The notes below the pieces were generated by a model. That model was not told where the DNA came from and searched no databases. It saw only the letters and a list, made by a program, of their open reading frames with translations. From NCBI GenBank assembly GCA_036172665.1, contig JAYKNF010000034.1, positions 1 through 64,000 of the forward strand: a stretch of DNA of 64,000 nucleotides. The letters are read 5' to 3'. This document shows positions 48,615 to 61,700 of this stretch, piece after piece. The position numbers were made by a program, and so were the translations under genes. Each line of letters opens with the position of its first letter. Position 1 is the first letter of the stretch. The stretch comes from Prosopocoilus inquinatus. Taxonomy: Eukaryota; Arthropoda; Insecta; Coleoptera; Lucanidae.

Positions 48615-50699
48615 GTATCTAATCGATCCTTACTCATCTATCATGTTATTTTACGTTTGGATGGACTCCAGTAACTCTGATGTGAGATACAAAGTTTTTG
48701 GACGCAGCAGCAGCTGGAAATAGTTTTAAACGAAACAACACATATTAGCGTTGTTCCTGTGATGTATCTAATCGATCCTTACTCATCTATCATGTTATTT
48801 GACGTTTGGACGGAATCCAGTAACTCTGATGTGAGATACAAAGTTCTCGGACGCAGCAGAAGCTGGAAATACTTTTGTACGAGACAACACGTATTAGCGT
48901 TGTTCCTGTGATGTATCTAAACGATCCTTAATTATCTAACATGTTATTTGACGTTTGGATGGACTCCAGTAAGTCTGATGTGAGATACAAAGTTTTTGGA
49001 CGCAGCAGGAGCTGGAAATAGTTTTAAACGAAACAACACATATTAGCGTTGTTCCTGTGATGTATCTAATCGATCCTTACTCATCTATCATGTTATTTGA
49101 CGTTTGGACGGACTCCAGTAACTCTGATGTGAGAAACAAAGTTCTCGGACGCAGCAGAAGCTGGAAATAGTGTTGAACGAAACAACACGTATTAGCGTTG
49201 TTCCTGTGATGTATCTAATCGATCCTTACTTATCTAACATGTTATTTGACGTTTGGATGGACTCCAGTAAGTCTGATGTGAGATACAAAGTTTTTGGACG
49301 CAGCAGGAGCTGGAAATAGTTTTAAACGAAACAACACGTATTAGCGTTGTTCCTGTGCTGTATCTAATCGATCCTTACTTATCTATCATGTTATTTGACG
49401 TTTCGATGGACTCCAGTAACACTGATGTGAGATACGACGTTTTCGGACGCAGCAGAAGCTGGAAATAGTTTTAAACGAAACAACACTTATTAGCGTTGTT
49501 CCTGTGATGTATCTAATCGATCCCTACTCATCTATCATGTTATTTGGCGTTTCGATGGACTCCAGTAACTTTGATGTGAGATACGAAGTTCTCGGACGCA
49601 GCTGAAGCTGGAAATAGTTTTAAACGAAACAACACGCATTAGCGTTGTTGATGTGATGTATCTAATCGATCCTTACTCATCTATCATGTTATTTGGCGTT
49701 TCGGTGGACTCCAGTAACTTTGATGTGGGATACGAAGTTCTCGGACGCAGCTGAAGCTAGAAATAGTTTTAAACGAAACAACACGCATTAGCGTTGTTCC
49801 TGTGATGTATCTAATCGATCCTTACTTATCTATCATGTTATTTGACGTTTCGATGGACTCCAGTAACTCTGATGTGAGATACAAAGTTCTCGGACGCAGC
49901 TGAAGCTGGAAATAGTTTTAAACGAAACAACACGCATTAGCGTTGTTGATGTGATGTATCTAATCGATCCTTACTCATCTATCATGTTATTTGGCGTTTC
50001 GATGGACTCCAGTAACTTTGATGTGAGATACGATGTTCTCGGACGCAGCTGAAACTAGAAATAGTTTTAAACGAAACAACACGCAATAGCGATGTTCCTG
50101 GGATGTATCTAATCGATCCTTACTCATCTATCATGTTATTTGGCGTTTCGATGGACTCCAGTAACTTTGATGTGAGATACAAAGTTCTCGGACGCAGCTG
50201 AAGCTAGAAATAGTTTTAAACGAAACAACACGTATTAGCGTTGTTCCTGTGATGTATCTAATCGATCCTTACTCATCTATCATGTTATTTGGCGTTTCGA
50301 TGTACTCCAGTAACTTTGATGTGAGTTACGAAGTTCTCGGACGCAGCTGAAGCTAGAAATAGTTTTAAACGAAACAACACGCATTAGCGTTGTTCCTGTG
50401 ATGTATCTAATCGATCCTTACTCATCTATCATGTTATTTTACGTTTGGATGGACTCCAGTAACTCTGATGTGAGATACAAAGTTTTTGGACGCAGCAGAA
50501 GCTGGAAATAGTTTTGAACGAAACAACACGTATTAGCGTTGTTCCTGTGATGTATCTAATCGATCCTTACTTAGCTACTATGTTATTTGACGTTTCGATG
50601 GACTCCAGTATCTCTAATGTGAGATACGAAATTTTCGGACGCAGCAGCAGCTGGAAATAGTTTTAAACGAAACAACACATATTAGCGTTGTTCCTGTGA
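48615..50699. repeat. 2085-bp higher-order repeat, copy 1
   Basis: Fourteen monomers, marked by acttttgtac (48871), tgttgaacga (49171), gtaacactga and several gttgatgtg monomers. The next 2085 bp repeat the same order. Confidence 0.8.
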
Positions 50700-52784
50700 T
50701 GTATCTAATCGATCCTTACTCATCTATCATGTTATTTTACGTTTGGATGGACTCCAGTAACTCTGATGTGAGATACAAAGTTTTTTACGCAGCAGCAGCT
50801 GGAAATAGTTTTAAACGAAACAACACATATTAGCGTTGTTCCTGTGATGTATCTAATCGATCCTTACTCATCTATCATGTTATTTGACGTTTGGACGGAA
50901 TCCAGTAACTCTGATGTGAGATACAAAGTTCTCGGACGCAGCAGAAGCTGGAAATACTTTTGTACGAGACAACACATATTAGCGTTGTTCCTGTGATGTA
51001 TCTAAACGATCCTTAATTATCTAACATGTTATTTGACGTTTGGATGGACTCCAGTAAGTCTGATGTGAGATACAAAGTTTTTGGACGCAGCAGGAGCTGG
51101 AAATAGTTTTAAACGAAACAACACATATTAGCGTTGTTCCTGTGATGTATCTAATCGATCCTTACTCATCTATCATGTTATTTGACGTTTGGACGGACTC
51201 CAGTAACTCTGATGTGAGAAACAAAGTTCTCGGACGCAGCAGAAGCTGGAAATAGTGTTGAACGAAACAACACGTATTAGCGTTGTTCCTGTGATGTATC
51301 TAATCGATCCTTACTTATCTAACATGTTATTTGACGTTTGGATGGACTCCAGTAAGTCTGATGTGAGATACAAAGTTTTTGGACGCAGCAGGAGCTGGAA
51401 ATAGTTTTAAACGAAACAACACGTATTAGCGTTGTTCCTGTGCTGTATCTAATCGATCCTTACTTATCTATCATGTTATTTGACGTTTCGATGGACTCCA
51501 GTAACACTGATGTGAGATACGACGTTTTCGGACGCAGCAGAAGCTGGAAATAGTTTTAAACGAAACAACACTTATTAGCGTTGTTCCTGTGATGTATCTA
51601 ATCGATCCCTACTCATCTATCATGTTATTTGGCGTTTCGATGGACTCCAGTAACTTTGATGTGAGATACGAAGTTCTCGGACGCAGCTGAAGCTGGAAAT
51701 AGTTTTAAACGAAACAACACGCATTAGCGTTGTTGATGTGATGTATCTAATCGATCCTTAATCATCTATCATGTTATTTGGCGTTTCGGTGGACTCCAGT
51801 AACTTTGATGTGAGATACGAAGTTCTCGGACGCAGCTGAAGCTAGAAATAGTTTTAAACGAAACAACACGCATTAGCGTTGTTCCTGTGATGTATCTAAT
51901 CGATCCTTACTTATCTATCATGTTATTTGACGTTTCGATGGGCTCCAGTAACTCTGATGTGAGATACAAAGTTCTCGGACGCAGCTGAAGCTGGAAATAG
52001 TTTTAAACGAAACAACACGCATTAGCGTTGTTGATGTGATGTATCTAATCGATCCTTACTCATCTATCATGTTATTTGGCGTTTCGATGGACTCCAGTAA
52101 CTTTGATGTGAGATACGATGTTCTCGGACGCAGCTGAAACTAGAAATAGTTTTAAACGAAACAACACGCAATAGCGATGTTCCTGGGATGTATCTAATCG
52201 ATCCTTACTCATCTATCATGTTATTTGGCGTTTCGATGGACTCCAGTAACTTTGATGTGAGATACAAAGTTCTCGGACGCAGCTGAAGCTAGAAATAGTT
52301 TTAAACGAAACAACACGTATTAGCGTTGTTCCTGTGATGTATCTAATCGATCCTTACTCATCTATCATGTTATTTGGCGTTTCGATGTACTCCAGTAACT
52401 TTGATGTGAGTTACGAAGTTCTCGGACGCAGCTGAAGCTAGAAATAGTTTTAAACGAAACAACACGCATTAGCGTTGTTCCTGTGATGTATCTAATCGAT
52501 CCTTACTCATCTATCATGTTATTTTACGTTTGGATGGACTCCAGTAACTCTGATGTGATACAAAGTTTTTGGACGCAGCAGAAGCTGGAAATAGTTTTGA
52601 ACGAAACAACACGTATTAGCGTTGTTCCTGTGATGTATCTAATCGATCCTTACTTAGCTACTATGTTATTTGACGTTTCGATGGACTCCAGTATCTCTAA
52701 TGTGAGATACGAAATTTTCGGACGCAGCAGCAGCTGGAAATAGTTTTAAACGAAACAACACATATTAGCGTTGTTCCTGTGATG
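50700..52784. repeat. 2085-bp higher-order repeat, copy 2
   Basis: Tandem copy of the preceding block, with acttttgtac at 50956 and tgttgaacga at 51256. It differs by a few substitutions and by a 2-bp deletion near 52556 (gatgtgatacaaag). A 1-bp deletion near 50778 (aaagttttttacgc), just inside this copy, accounts for the spacing of 2085 rather than 2086. The frame at 52483-52743 arises from the 2-bp deletion and is not a gene. Confidence 0.8.
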
Positions 52785-55700
52785 TATCTAATCGATACTT
52801 ACTTATCTGTCATGTTATTTGACGTTTGGACGGACTCCAGTAACTCTGATGTGAGATACGACGTTTTCGGACAACAACACGCAATAGCGATGTTCCTGTG
52901 ATGTATCTAATCGATCCTTACTCATCTATCATGTTATTTTACGTTTGGATGGACTCCAGTAACTCTGATGTGAGATACAAAGTTCTCGGGCGCAGCAGAA
53001 GCTGGAAATAGTTTTGAACGAGACAACACGTATTAGCGTTGTTCCTGTGATGTATCTAAACGATCCTTAATTATCTAACATGTTATTTGACGTTTGGATG
53101 GACTCCAGTAAGTCTGATGTGAGATACAAAGTTTTTGGACGCAGCAGGAGCTGGAAATAGTTTTAAACGAAACAACACGTATTATAGCGTTGTTCCTGTG
53201 CTGTATCTAATCGATCCTTACTTATCTATCATGTTATTTGGCGTTTCGATGGACTCCAGTAACTCTGATGTGAGATACGACGTTTTCGGACGCAGCAGAA
53301 GCTGGAAATAGTTTTAAACGAAACAACACGCATTAGCGATGTTCCTCTGATGTATCTAATCGATCCTTACTCATCTATCATGTTATTTTACGTTCGGATG
53401 GACTCCAGTAACTCTGATGTGAGATACAAAGTTTTTGGACGCAGCAGAAGCTGGAAATAGTTTTAAACGAAACAACACGCATTAGCGATGTTCCTCTGAT
53501 GTATCTAATCGATCCTTACTCATATATCATGTTATTTTACGTTCGGATGGACTCCAGTAACTCTGATGTGAGATACAAAGTTTTTGGACGCAGCAGAAGC
53601 TGGAAATAGTTTTGAACGAAACAACACGTATTAGCGTTGTTCCTGTGATGTATCTAATCGATCCTTACTCATCTATCATGTTATTTGACGTTTGGACGGA
53701 CTCCAGTAACTCTGATGTGAGAAACAAAGTTCTCGTACGCAGCAGAAGCTGGAAATAATTTTGAACGAAACAACACGTATTAGCGTTGTTCCTGTGATGT
53801 ATCTAATCGATCCTTACTCATCTATCATGTTATTTGACGTTTGGACGGACTCCAGTAACTCTGATGTGAGATACAAAGTTCTCGGACGCAGCAGAAGCTG
53901 GAAATAGTTTTGAACGAAACAACACGCATTAGCGTTGTTCCTGTGATGTAGCTAATCGATCCTTACTCATCTATCATGTTATTTGGCGTTTCGATGTACT
54001 CCAGTAACTTTGATGTGAGTTACGAAGTTCTCGGACGCAGCTGAAGCTGGAAATAGTTTTAAACGAAACAACACGCATTAGCGTTGTTGATGTGATGTAT
54101 CTAATCGATCCTTACTCATCTATCATGTTATTTGGCGTTTCGATGGACTCCAGTAACTTTGATGTGAGATACGAAGTTCTCGGACGCAGCTGAAGCTCGA
54201 AATAGTTTTAAACGAAACAACACGCATTAGCGTTGTTCCTGTGATGTATCTAATCGATCCTTACTAATCTATCATGTTATTTGACGTTTCGATGGACTCC
54301 AGTAACTCTGATGTGAGATACAAAGTTTTCGGACGCAGCAGAAGCTGGAAATAGTTTTAAACGAAACAACACGCAATAGCGATGTTCCTGTGATGTATCT
54401 AATCGATCCTTACTCATCTATCATGTTATTTTACGTTTGGATGGACTCCAGTAACTCTGATGTGAGATACAAAGTTTTTGGACGCAGCAGAAGCTGGAAA
54501 TAGTTTTGAACGAAACAACACGTATTATCGTTGTTCCTGTGATGTATCTAATCGATCCTTACTTAGCTACTATGTTATTTGACGTTTCGATGGACTCCAG
54601 TATCTCTAATGTGAGATACGAAATTTTCGGACGCAGCAGCAGCTGGAAATAGTTTTAAACGAAACAACACATATTAGCGTTGTTCCTGTGATGTATCTAA
54701 TCGATCCTTACTCATCTATCATGTTATTTGACGTTTGGACGGACTCCAGTAACTCTGATGTGAGATACAAAGTTCTCGGACGCAGCAGAAGCTGGAAATA
54801 GTTTTGAACGAGACAACACGTATTAGCGTTGTTCCTGTGATGTATCTAAATGATCCTTAATTATCTAACATGTTATTTGACGTTTGGATGGACTCCAGTA
54901 ACTCTGATGTGAGATACGACGTTTTCGGACGCAGCAGAAGCTGGAAATAGTTTTAAACGAAACAACACGCATTAGCGTTGTTCCTGTGATGTATCTAATC
55001 GATCCTTACTCATCTATCATGTTATTTGGCGTTTCGATGGACTCCAGTAACTTTGATGTGAGATACGAAGTTCTCGGACGCAGCTGAAGCTGGAAACAGT
55101 TTTAAACGAAACAACACGCATTAGCGTTGTTCCTGTGATGTATCTAATCGATCCTTACTCATCTATCATGTTATTTGGCGTTTCGATGGACTCCAGTAAC
55201 TTTGATGTGAGATACGGAGTTCTCGGACGCAGCTGAAGCTGGAAATAGTTTTAAACGAAACAACACGCATTAGCGTTGTTCCTGTGATGTATCTAATCGA
55301 TCCTTACTCATCTATCATGTTATTTGACGTTTCGATGGACTCCAGTAACTTTGATGTGAGATACGAAGTTCTCGGACGCAGCTGAAGCTAGAAATAGTTT
55401 TAAACGAAACAACACGTATTAGCGTTGTTCCTGTGATGTATCTAATCGATCCTTACTCATCTATCATGTTATTTGACATTTGGAAGGACTGAAGCAACCC
55501 TGATGTGAGATACGAAGTTCTCGGACGCAGCAGAAGCTGGAAATAGTTTTAAACGAAACAACACGCATTAGCGTTGTTCCTGTGATGTATCTAATCGATC
55601 CTTACTCATCTATCATGTTATTTGGCGTTTCGATGGACTCCAGTAACTCTGATGTGAGATACAAAGTTTTCGGACGCAGCAGAAGCTGGAAATAGTTTTG

Positions 55701-58700
55701 AACGAAACAACACGCCTTAGCGTTGTTCCTGTGATGTATCTAATCGATCCTTACTTATATATCATGTTATTTGACGTTTGGATGGACTCCAGTAACCCTG
55801 ATGTGAGATACGAAGTTTTCGGACGCAGCAGAAGCTGGAAATAGTTTTAAAGGAAACAACACGCATTAGCGTTGTTCCTGTGATGTATCTAATCGATCCT
55901 TACTTATCTTTCATGTTATTTGACGTTTCGATGGACTCCAGTAACTCTGATGTGAGATACGACATTTTCGGACGCAGCAGAAGCTGGAAATAGTTTTAAA
56001 CGAAACAACACGCATTAGCGATGTTCCTGTGATGTATCTAATCGATCCTTACTCATCTATCATGTTATTTTACGTTTGGATGGACTCCAGTAACTCTGAT
56101 GTGAGATACAAAGTTTTTGGACGCAGCAGAAGCTGGAAATAGTTTTGAACGAAACAACACGTATTAGCGTTGTTCCTGTGATGTATCTAATCGATCCTTA
56201 CTTAGCTACTATGTTATTTGACGTTTCGATGGACTCCAGTAACTCTAATGTGAGATACGAAATTTTCGGACGCAGCAGCAGCTGGAAATAGTTTTAAAAG
56301 AAACAACACATATTAGCGTTGTTCCTGTGATGTATCTAATCGATCCTTACTCATCTATCATGTTATTTGACGTTTGGACGGACTCCAGTAACTCTGATGT
56401 GAGAAACAAAGTTCTCGGACGCAGCAGAATCTGGAAATAGTTTTGAACGAAACAACACGTATTAGCGTTGTTCCTGTGATGTATCTAATCGATCCTTACT
56501 CATCTATCATAGCTACTATGTTATTTGACGTTTCGATGGACTCCAGTAACTCCAATGTGAGATACGAAATTTTCGGACGCAGCAGCAGCTGGAAATAGTT
56601 TTAAACGAAACAACACATATTAGCGTTGTTCCTGTGATGTATCTAATCGATCCTTTCTCATCTATCATGTTATTTGACGTTTAGACGGACTCAAGTAACT
56701 CTGATGTGAGAAACAAAGTTCTCGGACGCAGCAGAAGCTGGAAATAGTTTTGAACGAAACAACACGTATTAGCATTGTTCCTGTGATGTATCTAATCGAT
56801 CCTTACTCATCTATCATGTTATTTGACGTTTGGACGGACTCCAGTAACTCTGATGTGAGATACAAAGTTCTCGGACGCAGCAGAAGCTGGAAATAGTTTT
56901 AAAGGAAACAACACGCATTAGCGTTGTTCCTGTGATGTATCTAATCGATCCTTACTTATCTTTCATGTTATTTGACGTTTCGATGGACTCCAGTAACTCT
57001 GATGTGAGATACAAAGTTTTCGGACGCAGCAGAAGCTGGAAATAGTTTTAAACGAAACAACACGCATTAGCGTTGTTCCTGTGATGTATCTAATCGATCC
57101 TTACTCATCTATCATGTTATTTGACGTTTCGATGGACTCCAGTAACTCTGATGTGAGATACGACATTTTCGGACGCAGCAGAAGCTGGAAATAGTTTTAA
57201 ACGAAACAACACGCATTAGCGATGTTCCTGTGATGTATCTAATCGATCCTTACTCATCTATTATGTTATTTTACGTTTGGATGGACTCCAGTAACTCTGA
57301 TGTGAGATACAAAGTTTTTGGACGCAGCAGAAGCTGGAAATAGTTTTGAACGAAACAACACGTATTAGCGTTGTTCCTGTGATGTATCTAATCGATCCTT
57401 ACTTAGCTACTATGTTATTTGACGTTTCGATGGACTCCAGTAACTCTAATGTGAGATACGAAATTTTCGGACGCAGCAGCAGCTGGAAATAGTTTTAAAA
57501 GAAACAACACATATTAGCGTTGTTCCTGTGATGTATCTAATCGATCCTTACTCATCTATCATGTTATTTGACGTTTGGACGGACTCCAGTAACTCTGATG
57601 TGAGAAACAAAGTTCTCGGACGCAGCAGAATCTGGAAATAGTTTTGAACGAAACAACACGTATTAGCGTTGTTCCTGTGATGTATCTAATCGATCCTTAC
57701 TCATCTATCATGTTATTTGACGTTTGGACGGACTCCAGTAACTCTGATGTGAGATACAAAGTTCTCGGACGCAGCAGAAGCTGGAAATAGTTTTGAACGA
57801 AACAACAGGTATTAGCGTTGTTCCTGTGCTGTATCTAATCGATCCTTACTTATCTATCATGTTATTTGACGTTTCGATGGACTCCAGTAACTCTGATGTG
57901 AGATACGACGTCTTCGGACGCAGCAGAAGCTGGAAATAGTTTTAAACGAAACAACACGTATTAGCGTTGTTCCTGTGATGTATCTAATTGATCCTTTCTC
58001 ATCTATCATGTTATTTGACGTTTGGATGGACTCCAGTAACTCTGATGTGAGATACGAAGTTCTCGGACGCAGCAGAAGCTGGAAATAGTTTTAAACGAAA
58101 CAACACGCATTAGCGTTGTTCCTGTGATGTATCTAATCGATCCTTACTCATCTATCATGTTATTTGGCGTTTCGATGGACTCCAGTAACTTTGATGTGAG
58201 ATACGAAGTTCTCGGACGCAGCTGAAGGTAGAAATAGTTTTAAACGAAACAACACGCATTAGCGTTGTTCCTGTGATGTATCTAATCGATCCTTACTTAT
58301 CTATTATGTTAGTTGACGTTTCGATGGACTCCAGTAACTCTGATGTGAGATACAAAGTTTTCGGACGCAGCAGAAGCTGGAAATAGTTTTAAACGAAACA
58401 ACACGCAATAGCGATGTTCCTGTGATGTATCTAATCGATCCTTACTCATCTATCATGTTATTTTACGTTTGGATGGACTCCAGTAACTCTGATGTGAGAT
58501 ACAAAGTTTTTGGACGCAGCAGAAGCTGGAAATAGTTTTGAACGAAACAACACGTATTAGCGTTGTTCCTGTGATGTATCTAATCGATCCTTACTTAGCT
58601 ACTATGTTATTTGACGTTTCGATGGACTCCAGTATCTCTAATGTGAGATACGAAATCTTTGGACGCAGCAGCAGCTGGAAATAGTTTTAAACGAAACAAC

Positions 58701-61700
58701 ACATATTAGCGTTGTTCCTGTGATGTATCTAATCGATCCTTACTCGTCTATCATGTTATTTGACGTTTGGACGGAATCCAGTAACTCTGATGTGAGATAC
58801 AAAGTTCTCGGACGCAGCAGAAGCTGGAAATAGTTTTGTACGAGACAACACGTATTAGCGTTGTTCCTGTGATGTATCTAAACGATCCTTAATTATCTAA
58901 CATGTTATTTGACGTTTGGATGGACTCCAGTAAGTCTGATGTGAGATACAAAGTTTTTGGACGCAGCAGGAGCTGGAAATAGTTTTAAACGAAACAACAC
59001 ATATTAGCGTTGTTCCTGTGATGTATCTAATCGATCCTTACTCATCTATCATGTTATTTGACGTTTGGACGGACTCCAGTAACTCTGATGTGAGAAACAA
59101 AGTTCTCGGACGCAGCAGAAGCTGGAAATAGTTTTGAACGAAACAACACGTATTAGCGTTGTTCCTGTGATGTATCTAATCGATCCTTACTTATCTAACA
59201 TGTTATTTGACGTTTGGATGGACTCCAGTAAGTCTGATGTGAGATACAAAGTTTTTGGACGCAGCAGGAGCTGGAAATAGTTTTAAACGAAACAACACGT
59301 ACTAGCATTGTTCCTGTGCTGTATCTAAACGATCCTTACTTATCTATCATGTTATTTGACGTTTGGATGGACTCCAGTAACTCTGATGTGAGATACGAAG
59401 TTCTCGGACGCAGCAGAAGCTGGAAATAGTTTTAAACGAAACAACACGCATTAGCGTTGTTCCTGTGATGTATCTAATCGATCCCTACTCATCTATCATG
59501 TTATTTGGCGTTTCGATGGACTCCAGTAACTTTTATGTGAGATACGAAGTTCTCGGACGCAGCTGAAGCTGGAAATAGTTTTAAACGAAACAACACGCAT
59601 TAGCGTTGTTGATGTGATGTATCTAATCGATCCTTACTCATCTATCATGTTATTTGGCGTTTCGATGGACTCCAGTAACTCTGATGTGAGAAACAAAGTT
59701 CTCGGACGCAGCAGAAGCTGGAAATAGTTTTGAACGAAACAACACGTATTAGCGTTGTTCCTGTGATGTATCTAATCGATCCTTACTCATCTATCATGTT
59801 ATTTGACGTTTGGACGGACTCCAGTAACTCTGATGTGAGATACAAAGTTCTCGGACGCAGCAGAAGCTGGAAATAGTTTTGAACTACAGGTATTAGCGTT
59901 GTTCCTGTGCTGTATCTAATCGATCCTTACTTATCTATCATGTTATTTGACGTTTCGATGGACTCCAGTAACTCTGATGTGAGATACGACGTTTTCGGAC
60001 GCAGCAGAAGCTGGAAATAGTTTTAAACGAAGCAACACGTATTAGCGTTGTTCCTGTGATGTATCTAATTGATCCTTTCTCATCTATCATGTTATTTGAC
60101 GTTTGGATGGACTCCAGTAACTCTGATGTGAGATACGAAGTTCTCGGACGCAGCAGAAGCTGGAAATAGTTTTAAACGAAACAACACGCATTAGCGTTGT
60201 TCCTGTGATGTATCTAATCGATCCTTACTCATCTATCATGTTATTTGGCGTTTCGATGGACTCCAGTAACTTTGATGTGAGATACAAAGTTTTTGGACGC
60301 AGCAGAAGCTGGAAATAGTTTTGAACGAAACAACACGTATTAGCGTTGTTCCTGTGATGTATCTAATCGATCCTTACTCATCTATCATGTTATTTGACGT
60401 TTGGACGGACTTCAGTAACTCTGATGTGAGATACAAAGTTCTCGGACGCAGCAGAACCTGGAAATAGTTTTGAACGAAACAACAGGTATTAGCGTTGTTC
60501 CTGTGCTGTATCTAATCGATCCTTACTTATCTATCATGTTATTTGACGTTTCGATGGACTCCAGTAACTCTGATGTGAGATACGAAGTTTTCGGACGCAG
60601 CAGAAGCTGGAAATTGTTTTAAACGAAACAACACGTATTAGCGTTGTTCCTGTGAGGTATCTAATTGATCCTTTCTCATCTATCATGTTATTTGACGTTT
60701 GGATGGACTCCAGTAACTCTGATGTGAGATACGAAGTTCTCGGACGCAGCAGAAGCTGGAAATAGTTTTAAACGAAACAACACGCATTAGCGTTGTTCCT
60801 GTGATGTATCTAATCGATCCTTACTCATCTATCATGTTATTTGGCGTTTCGATGGACTCCAGTAACTCTGATGTGAGATACAAAGTTTTTGGACGCAGCA
60901 GAAGCTGGAAATAGTTTTAAACGAAACAACACGCATTAGCGTTGTTGATGTGATGTATCTAATCGATCCTTACTCATCTATCATGTTATTTGGCGTTTCG
61001 ATGGACTCCAGTAACTTTGATGTGAGATACGAAGTTCTCGGACGCAGCTGAAGGTAGTAATAGTTTTAAACGAAACAACACGCATTAGCGTTGTTCCTGT
61101 GATGTATCTAATCGATCCTTACTTATCTATTATGTTAGTTGACGTTTCGATGGACTCCAGTAACTCTGATGTGAGATACAAAGTTTTCGGACGCAGCAGA
61201 AGCTGGAAATAGTTTTAAACGAAGCAACACGCAATAGCGATGTTCCTGTGATGTATCTAATCGATCCTTACTCATCTATCATGTTATTTTACGTTTGGAT
61301 GGACTCCAGTAACTCTGATGTGAGATACAAAGTTTTTGGACGCAGCAGCAGCTGGAAATAGTTTTAAACGAAACAACACATATTAGCGTTGTTCCTGTGA
61401 TGTATCTAATCGATCCTTACTCATCTATCATGTTATTTGACGTTTGGACGGAATCCAGTAACTCTGATGTGAGATACAAAGTTCTCGGACGCAGCAGAAG
61501 CTGGAAATAATTTTGTACGAGACAACACGTATTAGCGTTGTTCCTGTGATGTATCTAAACGATCCTTAATTATCTAACATGTTATTTGACGTTTGGATGG
61601 ACTCCAGTAAGTCTGATGTGAGATACAAAGTTTTTGGACGCAGCAGGAGCTGGAAATAGTTTTAAACGAAACAACACATATTAGCGTTGTTCCTGTGATG

